The position numbers and the translations under genes were made by a program. A DNA stretch of 64,000 nt, taken from positions 248,001-312,000 of the forward strand of contig BSBK01007726.1 in the NCBI GenBank assembly GCA_027943335.1, given 5' to 3'. The notes under the pieces were generated by a model. It saw nothing but the letters and a program-made list of their open reading frames with translations. It was not told where the DNA came from and did no database searches. Below, in pieces: positions 1-10,736 of this stretch; positions within the stretch are counted from its first letter, which is position 1, and each line of letters starts with the position of its first letter. This stretch comes from Chamaecyparis obtusa. Lineage: Eukaryota > Streptophyta > Pinopsida > Cupressales > Cupressaceae.

Positions 1-1102
1 TCAGCTGTTTCAGATTTCGGAATGGAAAACTCTCAAATTATATTTAACCTAGGTCCATTTCTAAAGGTTTAAGACCTAATTGGAATTTAATTCCCTAATG
101 TTGGCCCCTCTAGAAGTTTGTGCCCTAGATCACTATAAAAGGAAGCCTTCCTCCTTCATTTTCACATCCACTTTTCATGATCAAGACATATATCTCTCAA
201 GTGCAAGCAAGCATTCAAGCATTCAAGCAAGCAAGCATTCAAGCATTCAAGCAATCAAGTCCTCAAGAATTCAAGCATTCATCAAGGAGATCTATTGTTA
301 GCCATTGAAGGATTCAATCTCCTTGGAGCCCTCTTGTTGAAGATTTCTCCATCCACATTTATTCAAGCTTCTTCCTATTCAAAGATCCATTCAAGAATGG
401 TGTTGAAGATCTAGTGCAATTGATTTGAGACATCCTACATCTGATTCTACATTCATTTGGAGCATCCATACTTGTGGATTCAAGGATTCGAATCCTCCAC
501 AAGGGTTTCAACATAAGCAAGGTGAATAGTTCTATTTACTTTATTTATATACATTGTTATTTCAATTAAATTTCAAGGTTGATTCCAAACTAGGGTTTGA
601 CCAAGGAAAACCCCTCATCCAAACAAAAAAACCATTTTTCTTGTAGGTGTAGGTGCGGGATGATGAATATCAGTGCAAATCTTGATACCCTTTTCGGTGA
701 ACTTCTGGGATCTGCAAATAGAATTTTCGTCGGAGTTGTTTCAGGTTAGGGTCAACTTTCAATGGAGGGAAAGATTGTGCCCCAGGGTAAGATCTTACTT
801 CGATAAGGAGGTCAAAGTCAACCTTTCTCAGAAAGACAAAAGTTTTCTGGGTTTTCTCTATCTTTGCATTTCCAAGCCAGAGCAAGTTGAAAAATCTCTC
901 GAAACTGAACATAGACATCAAAAAAAAGTCTTTTCTAGATTCATTCTATTTCAAGGTTAGTACTCATCTTCAATCTGTTTCAATACTTAAACACATATTC
1001 TCTATAACAGATTATAGGGTTTCTCTCTCTTTTTCATATTCTCTATAGATTGATTCATTTGTGCATTGGTCACTTCCTTGTGATTAATCAATTTGGATCT
1101 CT
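1..1102 (+). repeat. Element C 5' LTR, first part (cut at its left end)
   Basis: Matches 22158-23267 with roughly 8% mismatches by eye over the first 200 bases. A TATA-like box (CTATAAAAGG) lies at 133-142, with the same box at 22291-22300 in the other LTR, so this is the likely promoter of C. A short CAAGCATT-rich stretch (about 205-275) is an imperfect tandem repeat inside the LTR. The LTR breaks at 1102, where element A begins after the target duplication TCTCT (1098-1102). The small ORFs in this stretch (80-301, 673-960) are not supported as genes. Confidence 0.88.
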
Positions 1103-2217
1103 TGTTAGGAATGGGAACACTGAGAGGGGGATGAATCAGTGTTCATAGTATTTTATCTTTTTACTTATTCTTTAAACTAAACTTAAATACTTAAGTACTG
1201 AAATGAACATCCACATAATCATGAAACATGAAATCAACCCATAACACCAATATGGTTACGGGGAAACCCAAATAGGTAAAAACCCTGGTGGGAATTGACA
1301 CCCACTAATATTTTGTACTAGTGTTTTATGATCCTTGTTAGAAAATCCTTAACACTGTTAGGAGTTGCTTTACAATGCATTAAGTATAGTAGACCTTGTC
1401 AAGGGTTGGACCCTGTTAGGAGTCTTTTAAAATAAACCTTGTTAGGGTTGTGTACTCACTTTCCTAGAGCTCACTGCTCAGGTGGTGAAGGCTACAACCT
1501 TCTGATCTCAGATAGACACTTTATTTGTTGGATGAACTATCACTGTGACACTGCTTGTCTGATCAGTTCCTTTGATGCGCTGATACTTTGACCTCTTGCA
1601 AAGCTTTAATACATCTTATCATCTCTTCACACACTTATGCTCTACTTGTCTTAACTCTCTATTGACTTCCATACTAATTACAATGGGTGCATCTCATATT
1701 TATATGTGCATACAAAACAAATAACTAGGTCTGCCCTTTAACTAATTACATACAACACTTCCAAGTGAATTGGCTCAAGCGTGTTTACAAAAAAACATAT
1801 TTACATGTCGGAAACATAATTACAATAGGCACATAGCCTTTACAAAATTAGAATATAAACAAAAATCAAAATGCTAACAGTTAGCTGCTTACTCTATTCT
1901 TCTCTGGCACACACTGGATGTGTAACTTCAACTGTTTATAACTTTGTCATACTTGCATATCTTATCATGCGCTCATAAACTAAGAATGAATATAGTCTAA
2001 CCAACTTATCTTCTAGGGTGCATACGATTACTTAGTCATATGCGCGTGCACTGATGCTCTAAGCTTCAGGTACTTTGTATACTGTCCAGTCTTCAACATT
2101 TAGCCGATTTCTGATCTTCTCATCAAGTGCGCTGACTCCAAACTACTATATTACTTTGTTTTCCTAATGACAACACTATAATAAGTCATATACATCAATA
2201 TAGCCAACTTTCCAAAA
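1103..2217 (-). repeat. Element A left LTR (3' LTR in element orientation)
   Basis: Pairs with 16019-17154 at roughly 6% mismatch by eye. Read on the minus strand it opens TGTTGG-like and closes CCTAACA. A TATA-like sequence (CATATAAATATG, minus strand) lies near 1697-1708 with a counterpart near 16630. The internal end of this copy reads CCAAAA instead of CCAACA, so the terminal dinucleotide has mutated. Confidence 0.9.
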
Positions 2218-2380
2218 ATCTCCCCCTTTGTCATTGATGGCAACAAAGGAATATGGCCAAGTTGCTAATTGTTCCTTAATACAAAAAACTTTCATCTTAT
2301 ATCTCCCTATACATATCTTTCTATCTTATCTCCTTATATATGTCTATAGCCATATTCTATATATACTCCCCCTTTGACAT
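2218..2380 (-). promoter_or_regulatory. Element A polypurine tract, with a second PPT-like copy
   Basis: The plus strand reads ATCTCCCCCTTTGTCATT from 2218; on the minus strand this is AATGACAAAGGGGGAGAT, a typical copia polypurine tract directly before the 3' LTR. A second, similar sequence (ACTCCCCCTTTGACATT) lies near 2366. Only the copy beside the LTR should prime plus-strand synthesis. Confidence 0.8.
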
Positions 2381-2523
2381 TAATGGAAAAGGTGCTTCAA
2401 AATTGTATATACAACTACTTACTATGATAGAACAACTGGATATGCTATCTGCAAGTTTTGGATCTCCTTCTTCCAAAATGTGATCAGTGAATTTACAATC
2501 TGGAGATGGGCGCAGAGTGCATA

Positions 2524-3412
2524 CTATAGCTTTTTCATCTTCTCCAAATTTGTGATGGGGCCTTGACCATAGGTTATCATGGTGGCATCTATCTCCTTGA
2601 TATTTTGATTGAGTATATCTACGGAGGGTGCAAGAGCATTCCTTAGTTGAGTCTGCCTAGCCCTTATCTTGGACATCTCCTTTTCTGCCTTCTCAATCTT
2701 GTAAATTTGACCTTGATACACATTATTGCACATATTTACATCAGTAGATGGGTTTTTCACTAATTTCTTTACTTTTTCTAACATAGCTTCTATCTCTTGA
2801 ACCTTCTTGAAATGGGCATCAGTTAACTTGTCCTGATCCATGCAGCCAGCAATGATTTTCCTTCCCTTTTTTGCAAACTCTTTCAAAGTTACTTGTCCAA
2901 CTTTGAGTGAACTAAGGTCAAGTGAGAAGTTTCTAATCAATTCACTTACCCTTTTCTTCATGTACTTCTCTTTTGCAACTTGAGATGTAGATTCTTCCAA
3001 GCTAGTAAAAGTGGTCTTAAAGGCTGTGAGGATGTTGCTAACATCATTTACTGAATGTACCTTAGACACTTTTTTGTCTGAAGGTAATAATCTATTCAAT
3101 ATGTTGACTGATTCAACAAACAGTGGGTTCCTCATTACCTACTTTTCTTTGGCCTTTTCCATAGCTAAGACACTAATTTTGATTAGGTCTTCTTCTCCCC
3201 ATGAGTCCAAACTGGTTGTGTTAGGTGTCAAACTTGACAATAATGTTGCTGAGGGTGATCGAATAATGAGAGTGATATCCATCACTTCTAGTTTTACATT
3301 GCTTAGAATTTCAACAAATGGCTCATCTGTTTGCTTATTTTATTTTATTTCTTCTTCTTCTTCTTTCTATTTTTCAGCTTCCTTTTTCTTTTCTTCTTCT
3401 TTCTTATCTGAT
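2524..3412 (-). pseudogene. Element A ORF2, C-terminal part (beyond the B insertion)
   Basis: The last part of A's long second ORF. From 3412 it starts with a lysine/glutamate-rich stretch broken by stops. From 3135 it is open for 203 residues of charged, helix-rich, coiled-coil-like sequence and ends at 2524, about 300 nt before the LTR. Its frame matches the pieces at 10959-12830 once B (7,314 bp) and one copy of its 5-bp duplication are subtracted: the remaining distance from 11171 to 3135 is 717 nt, a multiple of three. B's ORF2 ends in the same way, with an acidic/lysine-rich section followed by a coiled-coil C-terminus. The function is unknown. Confidence 0.7.
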
Positions 3413-3417
3413 ATATC

Positions 3418-4558
3418 TGTTGGAAATATTCAGGAATTAACCAAGTTACTGAGAGGGGAGGGGTGAATCAGTAACTCCAAATTTTCTTTCAATTACAGAT
3501 GTATTAACATATAATTCACTTTAACCTTTCGCATATAGAAAGCATGAAACTTAAAAGCATTCACAACAATGACACATAGATTTGGTTACCCAGAAACCTT
3601 CCAAAAGAAAGTAAAACTGGGGTGGGGATGAAACCCACAAAGCTTTAGTACTGCAGAATAAAGTTGGCCAATTAAGGCTTACAATTTGATCACTTCTGAT
3701 GATCTGCCCTGCTAGGAGCAATAAGGATTGCTAAATCCACCCTGTTAAAGGATTTACAAACATACAATGAAGTATGCACTCGGTAAAGAGATTTTACAAA
3801 AGACTGTTAAGTCTACCCAGTTAAAGGATTTTAGTACTGATTCACCTATTAGGATGAAACAGTAGATCTCTTGCTTTGCAACTGGATTGCTGATTGAGAT
3901 TCGCTGATGTACTGATCACCTTCTGTGATGAATTTGTCTTTGCTGTTCCTTATACTGCTGAAGCCCTTTGTAATTCGCTTATCTCTGCCTTTCTTTCTTT
4001 TTCACATTCATACTCGTTTCATACATCTTGACATTTTTACAACATTGTTTATATACAAGTCTAAACAATTAATTACAATTACAATTACAAAGTCGGCTTG
4101 AAAAATAAACATAAGTGCTACTAAGTCGGCCCAAGTATGGTTACACGGTTCCTGCATACTAACTCGGTGACTTTCTGATACTCGGCGTCCACTGCATTAC
4201 TCGGCATCGTCATGCACTCGGTAGAAGTGAAGGCACGGTTCATACTAACCACTCGGTAGGTTTTGAACTCAGAAAATACTGGTGACTCGGTAGACATAAT
4301 GTTACTCGGTTTACACTGTCCTGCTCGGTTTGCACTATCTTGTTCGGTTTGCACTGTCTTGCTCAGTTTGCACTATTCTGCTCGGTTTGCACTGTCTTGC
4401 TCGGTTTGCACTATCTTGCTCGGTTTGCACTGTTCTGCTCAGTTTGCACTGTCTTGGTCGGTTTGCACTGTTCTTCTCGGTTTGCACTGTCTTGCTCGAT
4501 TTGCACTCAGAATGCAAATAAGTGTTGTCACTAGTGGCAATTCTACTTAATGCCAACA
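3418..4558 (-). repeat. Element B left LTR (3' LTR in element orientation)
   Basis: Pairs with 9610-10731. It contains an 11-copy tandem array of a 19-bp unit (4304-4510) where the other LTR has 10 copies; the 19-bp length difference between the two LTRs equals exactly one unit. A minus-strand TATA-like sequence (TATATAAAC) lies near 4046-4056. Confidence 0.95.
4304..4510. repeat. 19-bp minisatellite inside the left LTR of B
   Basis: Eleven imperfect copies of a unit close to CTCGGTTTGCACTGTCTTG. Because 19 is not a multiple of three, the array reads open in several frames and yields short repetitive ORFs with a 19-residue period (rich in Leu, Cys, Ala, Ser). These are artefacts of the array. 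Confidence 0.95.
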
Positions 4559-4750
4559 ATCTCCCCCTTTGGCATTAGTGACAAAAACACTTATTGCCCA
4601 AAACTTATATACATGAATCATGCTGAGTCAAAATTTGATTTTTCAAAATTTGTCTTTGTCATAGGGCTTTATAAATTATCTCCCCCTTTCAATGTGCTAA
4701 CTTTTTCTTCTATACAAATCTTCTTCTATACATATCTCCCCCTTTTTGGC
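4559..4750 (-). promoter_or_regulatory. Element B polypurine tract with two extra PPT-like copies
   Basis: The plus strand reads ATCTCCCCCTTTGGC directly after the left LTR (4559 on); on the minus strand this is the 3' LTR polypurine tract. Two further CTCCCCCTTT sequences lie at about 4679 and 4736, still between ORF2 and the LTR. The same kind of duplication occurs in A. Confidence 0.8.
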
Positions 4751-5062
4751 GATAATGCCAAAGGTGTATATACAAGTGATTTATAGAGAGAATCCAAAAT
4801 TTGATAGAAAAATAGAATGTACCTTCATTATCAGTGCCAAGGTTTTGTCCCAATTTTCTTGCAGAATCTTGCATGTTTGGATTGCAATTTGGACTTCTGC
4901 AGACAGTTCAATCATGTGATCTGCTATAGAGAACTGATTTTCATGAATCAATGTTTTGGAATGTTCAATGTGCTTATACATTGTATTCATGATGGGAAGG
5001 ATCATGTTCTGGATGTCTAGCAGTGTGGACCGGATCCTTGTGTCTTCTTTCAGTAGTTTAGA

Positions 5063-7933
5063 CTACATATTTGATAGGTATGAGATTTTCATGTGATGAG
5101 AAGAGCTTGAACTTGGTTCAAGTTGCAGCTTCTGTATGCTAATCTTCAAATCCTCATCAATTTTATTCATTTTATCCTTGACATCCTTTGTGAACTCGGA
5201 AATATTGCACAGTCTGGCCAAAAGAGAGGTAACATTCGAATAGGTAGATTCAATGTTTGACAAAACTGAAGACAATTCCACTTGATTAATAGCTATGTGC
5301 TGAGCAATGTGCTCAAGCACTTTATTGTTGAATCTCTTCTCGGCTCTTTCAACTAACTTTTCTATCCCAGATGAATCCTCATTGTATTTATTTACTGCTT
5401 CTGCTAGTTGTAACAAAACATGTTGAGAGGAGTCTACTTTAATACCTAATGCATCAGACAAAATGTCCTTAGCATCCTTAATGATTTGATATTCCTTGTC
5501 TCTCTCCTCTTTAAGCTTCTTTTGCTTTGCTTTCCTTTGGAGGATTTCACCTATATTTTGCATTTGGTCCGCTGATAGATTTGCAAAATCTAATGTTGGA
5601 ATCTCTATTTCCTCATCTAGGTCTATATCCTCTACTATATTCTTACCCAAAAATCTTATACTCGATTGAGCCTTAGGCTTATTTGTACTTAATGCCTTAG
5701 TAGTAGTGACAGTAGACATAGTAGGACTGGCTATAGAGACTGGTATACTGTCTACTGGAGAACTTAAAATATTTACACTTGTAGAATCAAAAACTGGAAT
5801 ACTTACTGCTGGAAAACTTGATGAAGTAGGAGACTGCAACTCGGTAGAAGAAATGGTAGTTGCTTCTGTTGTTGCCATAGGTGATTGGACAAATGTTGAA
5901 GTTGTCACAACCATGCTTGAAGGTGTCTCCGGGCTAGATGTAGAAACTTTTACTGGAGAGGTAGGAAGTGATGCAATGACTTCTACCGCTATCCTCATAG
6001 TATCATCTACCTCAGTGGCTTCTTCTTGTTCATCACTGTCATCTTCAATGTCTTTTATTATAACTGTTTCAATACTCGGTTGGTGAAGATGGTATATGTT
6101 CTTCCATGTGGCATTTTCAGCCTTCACAACCGATTCAATATTGTTAATCAGAATCAAACAAGTATTGAACTTCAGTGTCATTTTATTTTCATTCTCCTTC
6201 AATGCCTTCTTTATTTCATCATTTTTCAAGCTCGGCATTAACTGTCTCAGGGTTTGATCAAATATGTCTTTTACAGTTTGCTTTGCATTTGTCCATCTCA
6301 TTTTTATTGGATCTAATAAAGCTGCTGGAACCTGTGGGGCTATTTCATCAGGAGAGTATTTCCACTGTCCCATCTTTTCAATGACAGCATCTTCTATTTC
6401 CTTCTGTTCTGTTTCCGATCTGGTTTCATATTTAAAATATTTTATATTACTTACTCCAGATCCTGATCCTTCTCTAAAAAGTTTGATCCTCTCTTGAAAG
6501 TTTAGAGGAGGCCTTTTGAATACTATATCTTTGTCTGCCTTGTCTGCCTTGTCTGCCTTACCTCTTGCACTTCTCCTTGTAAATACAGCAGTGGGAGGCT
6601 TAGGTGCCTTAGTGATGAATACCTTTCCTTTCTTCTTTGCAGGTTCTGGTTCCTCTATTTTCTCATCCTTTTCCTTTTCTTCTTCAGTGTCTTCTCCTTT
6701 GTCCTCAGTTAGAATTTGCATTTTGGCTATCCTCTTCTTTCCTTTATTTACCGCCTGTGGAAGCTTTATGCTTAATTCAATTCTCACCTTAGCTTCATCA
6801 TATGTTCCAAAATATGGAGCTTTGGGATTAACAGGCTGATTAAGAAGGGCTTCAATGATATTCTTGGTTTCATCAATGTTTACCTCATAAGGAAGAGGTT
6901 TTACATATACAATCCTCGGTTTAGCTGCTTGAATATATACATTGTCACAGTCCACCATGAAACAAATGTCATCCTTATAATCTTCCACCAACTTCTGTGG
7001 AATCTGGAATCTGTCATTCATTTTCTCTTTGAAAGACTTGAAATAACTATCCATGACGCTTTCAAAATTTTCACCCATTTCTGAAATATATTCATTTATC
7101 TCATAAAGAACTGGCACATCTTTTCTCCATACAACTTTTCCTTTGGAAGGGAAGAATTTCTGAACATAGAAGAATAAACAGACCAGTAGAGATCCAAACT
7201 TACATGGATTGTTTTTGGAAGTTTGAATGCTTTCCATGTTCTTGTTAAACTATTTTAACAACAAATCTGCTAGGTCAAATGATAAGTTATTCTTGACCAC
7301 TTTGTATGCTAGGTCAATGGCTTCACAGGAGACACTATTCTATCGACTTGAATTGTAAATTTTATGGGCAATTATGTGTGTACCAAACTTCAGTTCAGCA
7401 TCGGTAATGCTGCTAACTTTCATGCCTCTATCGTCCCACTCGGCTAGGGTTTTCTTCTCCAGTTCCGACCGACCTAGGGTTTTGGTAGTTTTAGCTTTGT
7501 TCAACATGGGAAGACCGGTGATTTGATGAATCATCTTCTTGGTGATCTCTATGGGTTGCTCAAGCCAAATCTTGCCATCATGTACACGGCTGAGAATGTA
7601 TCTAACCCATTTCTCCCAAAAGTTTCGAGGTAAATGTGCAATGTGAACTAATCCTTTATCTTCCAGATGTTTGTGCTTGGGTTTTAGAATACCATCCACA
7701 CATAGTTCCTCATGCACAATATCTAGCTCTAGGTTTCCCATTTCTTGAATTGCACAATTGAAATGATTGCGAATATCGTTAATAAGTAGTACCTTAGGAG
7801 GAATCTGAGATTGAGCTCCGTTCGGATCTAGGGCTGCTGCAATTGCGGGCACGATTTTGAAATCTGGTGCTCTCCATTCCCCTTGGACTAACATTTCTGA
7901 TCCTTTCTTTGTTGAAGTGATGGATGATGCCAT
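5063..7933 (-). pseudogene. Element B ORF2: ~957-codon protein of unknown family, two premature stops
   Basis: One frame runs from the ATG at 7933 to 5063 and is broken only by two stops near 7338 and 7250, both in the same phase and both explicable as CAG to TAG. The N-terminal part (about residues 40-150) has the pattern WVRYILSRVHDGKIW, then EITKKMIHQITGLP. Further motifs are FGSLLVCLFFYV (about 245-260) and YKDDICFMVDCD (about 320). From about residue 390 the protein is acidic and lysine-rich and includes a KAD triplet repeat; then comes a Ser/Thr/Pro-rich stretch and a C-terminal coiled coil. A's ORF2 shares the same motifs in the same order. I do not recognise the family. The W-x(n)-ITGLP look recalls plant transposon-associated domains, but that is only a hint. 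There is no protease, integrase or reverse transcriptase motif. Confidence 0.8.
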
Positions 7934-8349
7934 GGTAGCTCATAGAAAATTCTTTTTGCAAAAGTGTTTGAATCGCTGGATTGCTCTTAAAATTTTCTAC
8001 TCTCAAAGTGCTAAAGTTCGCGGTGAAGAATGAGTTTGATTTCTTGCCTTTTGTTTACAACTCTGTCATTAATGCTCAGTACAAATTAGGGTATGAATTC
8101 TGATAGACTGTCACCCAATAAGAATTAATTACTCGGTAAAGACTTCACAACTCGGTGAACTCGAGAATTCATATTGCTCCGACCTTGCTCAGTAAAGACT
8201 GGTACCGACCTTGCTCGGTGAAAACTGATACCGACCTTCCTGTGATCTTACTGCAACTTGTATGCTGATTTAGATCTTTCTTTTAATTCGGTTCTGGAAC
8301 TGCTTGAGATTGGTCTATGAGAATATAGTTCCAGTGCTTTCTTGGAAAT
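7934..8349. other. Spacer between ORF1 and ORF2 of B, with repeated CTCGGT motifs
   Basis: A 416-nt gap with no supported ORF. It contains several CTCGGTAAAGACT / ACCGACCTTGCTCGG phrases (about 8130-8225) that also occur in the B LTRs (for example near 3780 and 9972, CTCGGTAAAGAGA). Element A has a gap of nearly the same length (about 420 nt) at the matching place. Confidence 0.6.
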
Positions 8350-9543
8350 TTAGTTTGAGTCGGTAGAGCCACCCATTCCATTACTTGGACTAGTTTGCTC
8401 GGTAGATTTAGGAATCCACTTTTGTCTCACCTGTTTCCTGACCTTAGTTGCTTCATTCTTCTTTCCATCTTCAACTTTGCTAGCATTCATGCAATTTCTA
8501 GCTATGTGACCGAGTTTAGTGCATTTGAAGCATCTTACGGTAGTATCTCTTTTCCTTAGATGATGTTTTATGCAGTTCATGCCAATGTGTCCATATTCTC
8601 CATAGTAATGACATCTACACCAGGTGTTGTAGTCCCATCCAAACATTTCTTTCATAATTTGTTCTGCTGGATTGAATGTTTTGGATCTGCACTCGGATGC
8701 CTTGTGACCTTCTTTGTTGCATTTGTGACAATTACCTCTGAATCTTGGTTTTTCCCTGCATTCATTTGCTTTGTGACCATGTTGATTGCAGTTGTAGCAT
8801 TTTCCATTGAATTTTGTTTTTTTATTGCTCCAACATTTATTTGAAGTATGTCCTATTTTACCACAATGATTACAAGTAGGTTTCTGATTCCTTTGAGTAC
8901 CTTGCTTAGAAGATTCACCTTCTCCTTTGTATCCAAGTCCTACTTTTCCTTTCTGCCTATGAAGATTTCGCTCATACAGCTGATTTAAGTCTTCTTGGCT
9001 TTTCAACATTCCTTCATTGATTTGTTTTTTGGTGTTTAGGTTATCCACCAATCTTAGATTGATTTCCTTTTCAGATCTTAGTTCTTCTCTTGTGCTTTCT
9101 ATTTCTGATCTTAGATTCAGAATATCCTCATTTGTATGGGAGATCTGATCAATTAGGTTTTCTAGCTGAAGGGTTTTATTTTGAATTTCATTATTCCTTC
9201 CATCCAATTCATCTTTCAACTTTTTTCTTTGTTCTAAGATCTCACAAAATCTTGTAGAGTGTAGCTCTTGTTCTCTTTTTAATTTTCTCACTTCTTCCTG
9301 CAGAGACCCATTCTTTTCTAGGAGTTCTTTGACAGCATTGTTTGCTTCATCTGAGCTATTTGAGGGAAAAAGATCTTCAATCTTTTCTTCAATGTAATTC
9401 TGATCATTCATCTGATTTGCAAGTTCCTTCCTTCTTCTTAGGGATTGGGAAAGATGTTCTTTTGCTTCTTTAAGTTTAGCTATGGCCATTTCCAGATCTA
9501 GCTTTTCATTTTCAATCACCTTGTTCAGTTTGAATACCTCCAT
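8350..9543 (-). CDS. Element B ORF1: coiled-coil / multiple zinc-knuckle protein (gag-like)
   Basis: An intact 397-residue ORF starting 54 nt after the primer site. Residues 1 to about 200 are a charged heptad-type coiled coil rich in Leu, Glu and Lys. From about residue 224 come five CCHC-type zinc knuckles: CNHCGKIGHTSNKC, CYNCNQHGHKANEC, CHKCNKEGHKASEC, a fourth in which the second Cys is Tyr (CHYYGEYGHIGMNC), and CFKCTKLGHIARNC. Knuckles of this type bind RNA in retroelement nucleocapsids, so a packaging role is likely (inference). No capsid-like domain of ordinary copia gag (as in D) is visible; the coiled coil seems to take its place. It is the best preserved coding sequence in the window. 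The related ORF in A is frameshifted. Confidence 0.85.
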   Translation of the reverse strand: MEVFKLNKVIENEKLDLEMAIAKLKEAKEHLSQSLRRRKELANQMNDQNYIEEKIEDLFPSNSSDEANNAVKELLEKNGSLQEEVRKLKREQELHSTRFCEILEQRKKLKDELDGRNNEIQNKTLQLENLIDQISHTNEDILNLRSEIESTREELRSEKEINLRLVDNLNTKKQINEGMLKSQEDLNQLYERNLHRQKGKVGLGYKGEGESSKQGTQRNQKPTCNHCGKIGHTSNKCWSNKKTKFNGKCYNCNQHGHKANECREKPRFRGNCHKCNKEGHKASECRSKTFNPAEQIMKEMFGWDYNTWCRCHYYGEYGHIGMNCIKHHLRKRDTTVRCFKCTKLGHIARNCMNASKVEDGKKNEATKVRKQVRQKWIPKSTEQTSPSNGMGGSTDSN

Positions 9544-9596
9544 TGTCCTGGATCTTTGCTCAAGCTAGTTAAGCTTTATCTTGAGAACCAATACAA

Positions 9597-9607
9597 CTCT
9601 GATACCA
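9597..9607 (-). promoter_or_regulatory. Primer binding site of B (tRNA-iMet type)
   Basis: The plus strand CTCTGATACCA is, on the minus strand, TGGTATCAGAG, complementary to the 3' end of initiator tRNA-Met. It lies 2 nt from the 5' LTR (9610). A and D have the identical site with the same AT spacer. Confidence 0.92.
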
Positions 9608-9609
9608 AT

Positions 9610-10731
9610 TGTTGAAAATATTCCAGAATTAACCAAGTTACTAAGAGGGGAGGGGTGAATCAGTAACTCCAAGTTTTCTTTCAATTACAGATGTATTAAC
9701 ATATAATTCACTTTAACCTTTCGCATATAGAAAGCATGAAACTTAAAAGCATTCACAACAATGACACATAGATTTGGTTACCCAGAAACCTTCCAAAAGA
9801 AAGTAAAATTGGGGTGGGGATGAAACCCACAAAGCTTTAGTACTGCAGAATAAAGTTGGCTGGTTAAGGCTTACAATTTGATCACTTCTGATGATCTGCC
9901 CTGCTAGGAGCAATAAGGATTGCTAAATCCACCCTGTTAAAGGATTTACAAACGTACAATGAAGTATGCACTCGGTAAAGAGATTTTACAAAAGACTGTT
10001 AAGTCTACCCGGTTAAAGGATTTTAGTACTGATTCATCTGTTAGGATGAAACAATAGATCTCTTGCTTTGCAACTGGATTGCTGATTGAGATTCGCTGAT
10101 GTACTGATCACCTTCTGTGATGAATTTGTCTTTGTTGTTCCTTATACTACTGAAGCCCTTTGTAATTCTCTTATCTCTGCCTTTCTTTCTTTTTCACATT
10201 CATACTCATTTCATACATCTTGACATTTTTACAACATTGTTTATATACAAGTCTAAACAATTAATTACAATTACAATTACAAAGTCGGCTTGAAAAATAA
10301 ACATAAGTGCTACTAAGTCGGCCCAAGTATGGTTACACAGTTCCTGCAAACTAACTCGGTGACTTTCTGATACTCGACGTCCACTGCATTACTCGGCATC
10401 GTCATGCACTCGGTAGAAGTGAAGGCACGGTTCATACTAACCACTCGGTAGGTTTTGAACTCGGTAAATACTGGTGACTCGGTAGACATAATGTTACTCA
10501 GTTTACACTATCCTGCTCAGTTTGCACTATCTTGTTTGGTTTGCACTGTCTTGCTCGGTTTGCACTGTTCTGCTCGGTTTGCACTGTCTTGCTTGGTTTG
10601 CACTGTTCTGCTCAGTTTGCACTGTCTTGGTCAGTTTGCACTGTTCTGCTCGATTTGCACTGTCTTGCTCGGTTTGCACTCAGAATGCAAATAAGTGTTA
10701 TCACTAGTGGCAATTCTGCTTAATGCCAACA
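9610..10731 (-). repeat. Element B right LTR (5' LTR in element orientation)
   Basis: 1,122 bp, TG...CA. It contains the 10-copy version of the 19-bp array (about 10495-10683) and a minus-strand TATA-like sequence near 10237. The many CTCGGT phrases between about 10340 and 10490 match those in the left LTR. Confidence 0.95.
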
Positions 10732-10736
10732 ATATC

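Larger units (their letters stand above)
3418..10731 (-). mobile_element. Element B: youngest pol-less LTR retrotransposon, nested in A
   Basis: The ends are TG...CA with a perfect 5-bp target duplication ATATC (3413-3417 and 10732-10736). LTRs are 3418-4558 (1,141 bp) and 9610-10731 (1,122 bp), about 3% different by eye over the first 280 bp, the lowest value in the window. The minus-strand layout is 5' LTR (right), primer site, ORF1 (9543-8350, intact), ORF2 (7933-5063, two stops), polypurine tract, 3' LTR (left). The element carries no pol domains. It sits inside ORF2 of its relative A and is about the same native size (7.3 kb). Confidence 0.95.

Noticed and set aside
80..960. ORFs 80-301 and 673-960, and minus 670-921
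   Set aside because: They lie inside the LTR of C. The other LTR does not keep them open in the same way, and the first is a translation of CAAGCATT repeats.
4263..4559. Several overlapping Cys/Leu-rich ORFs on both strands, with twins at 10455-10723
   Set aside because: They are three-frame translations of the 19-bp minisatellite in B's LTRs.
5706..6839. Plus-strand ORFs (126, 71, 69, 77 and 107 residues)
   Set aside because: They are antisense shadows of B's ORF2, without motifs.
7934..8006. Alternative upstream start of B ORF2 in another frame (8006-7794, 70 residues)
   Set aside because: It overlaps the long frame in a different phase and has no counterpart in A.
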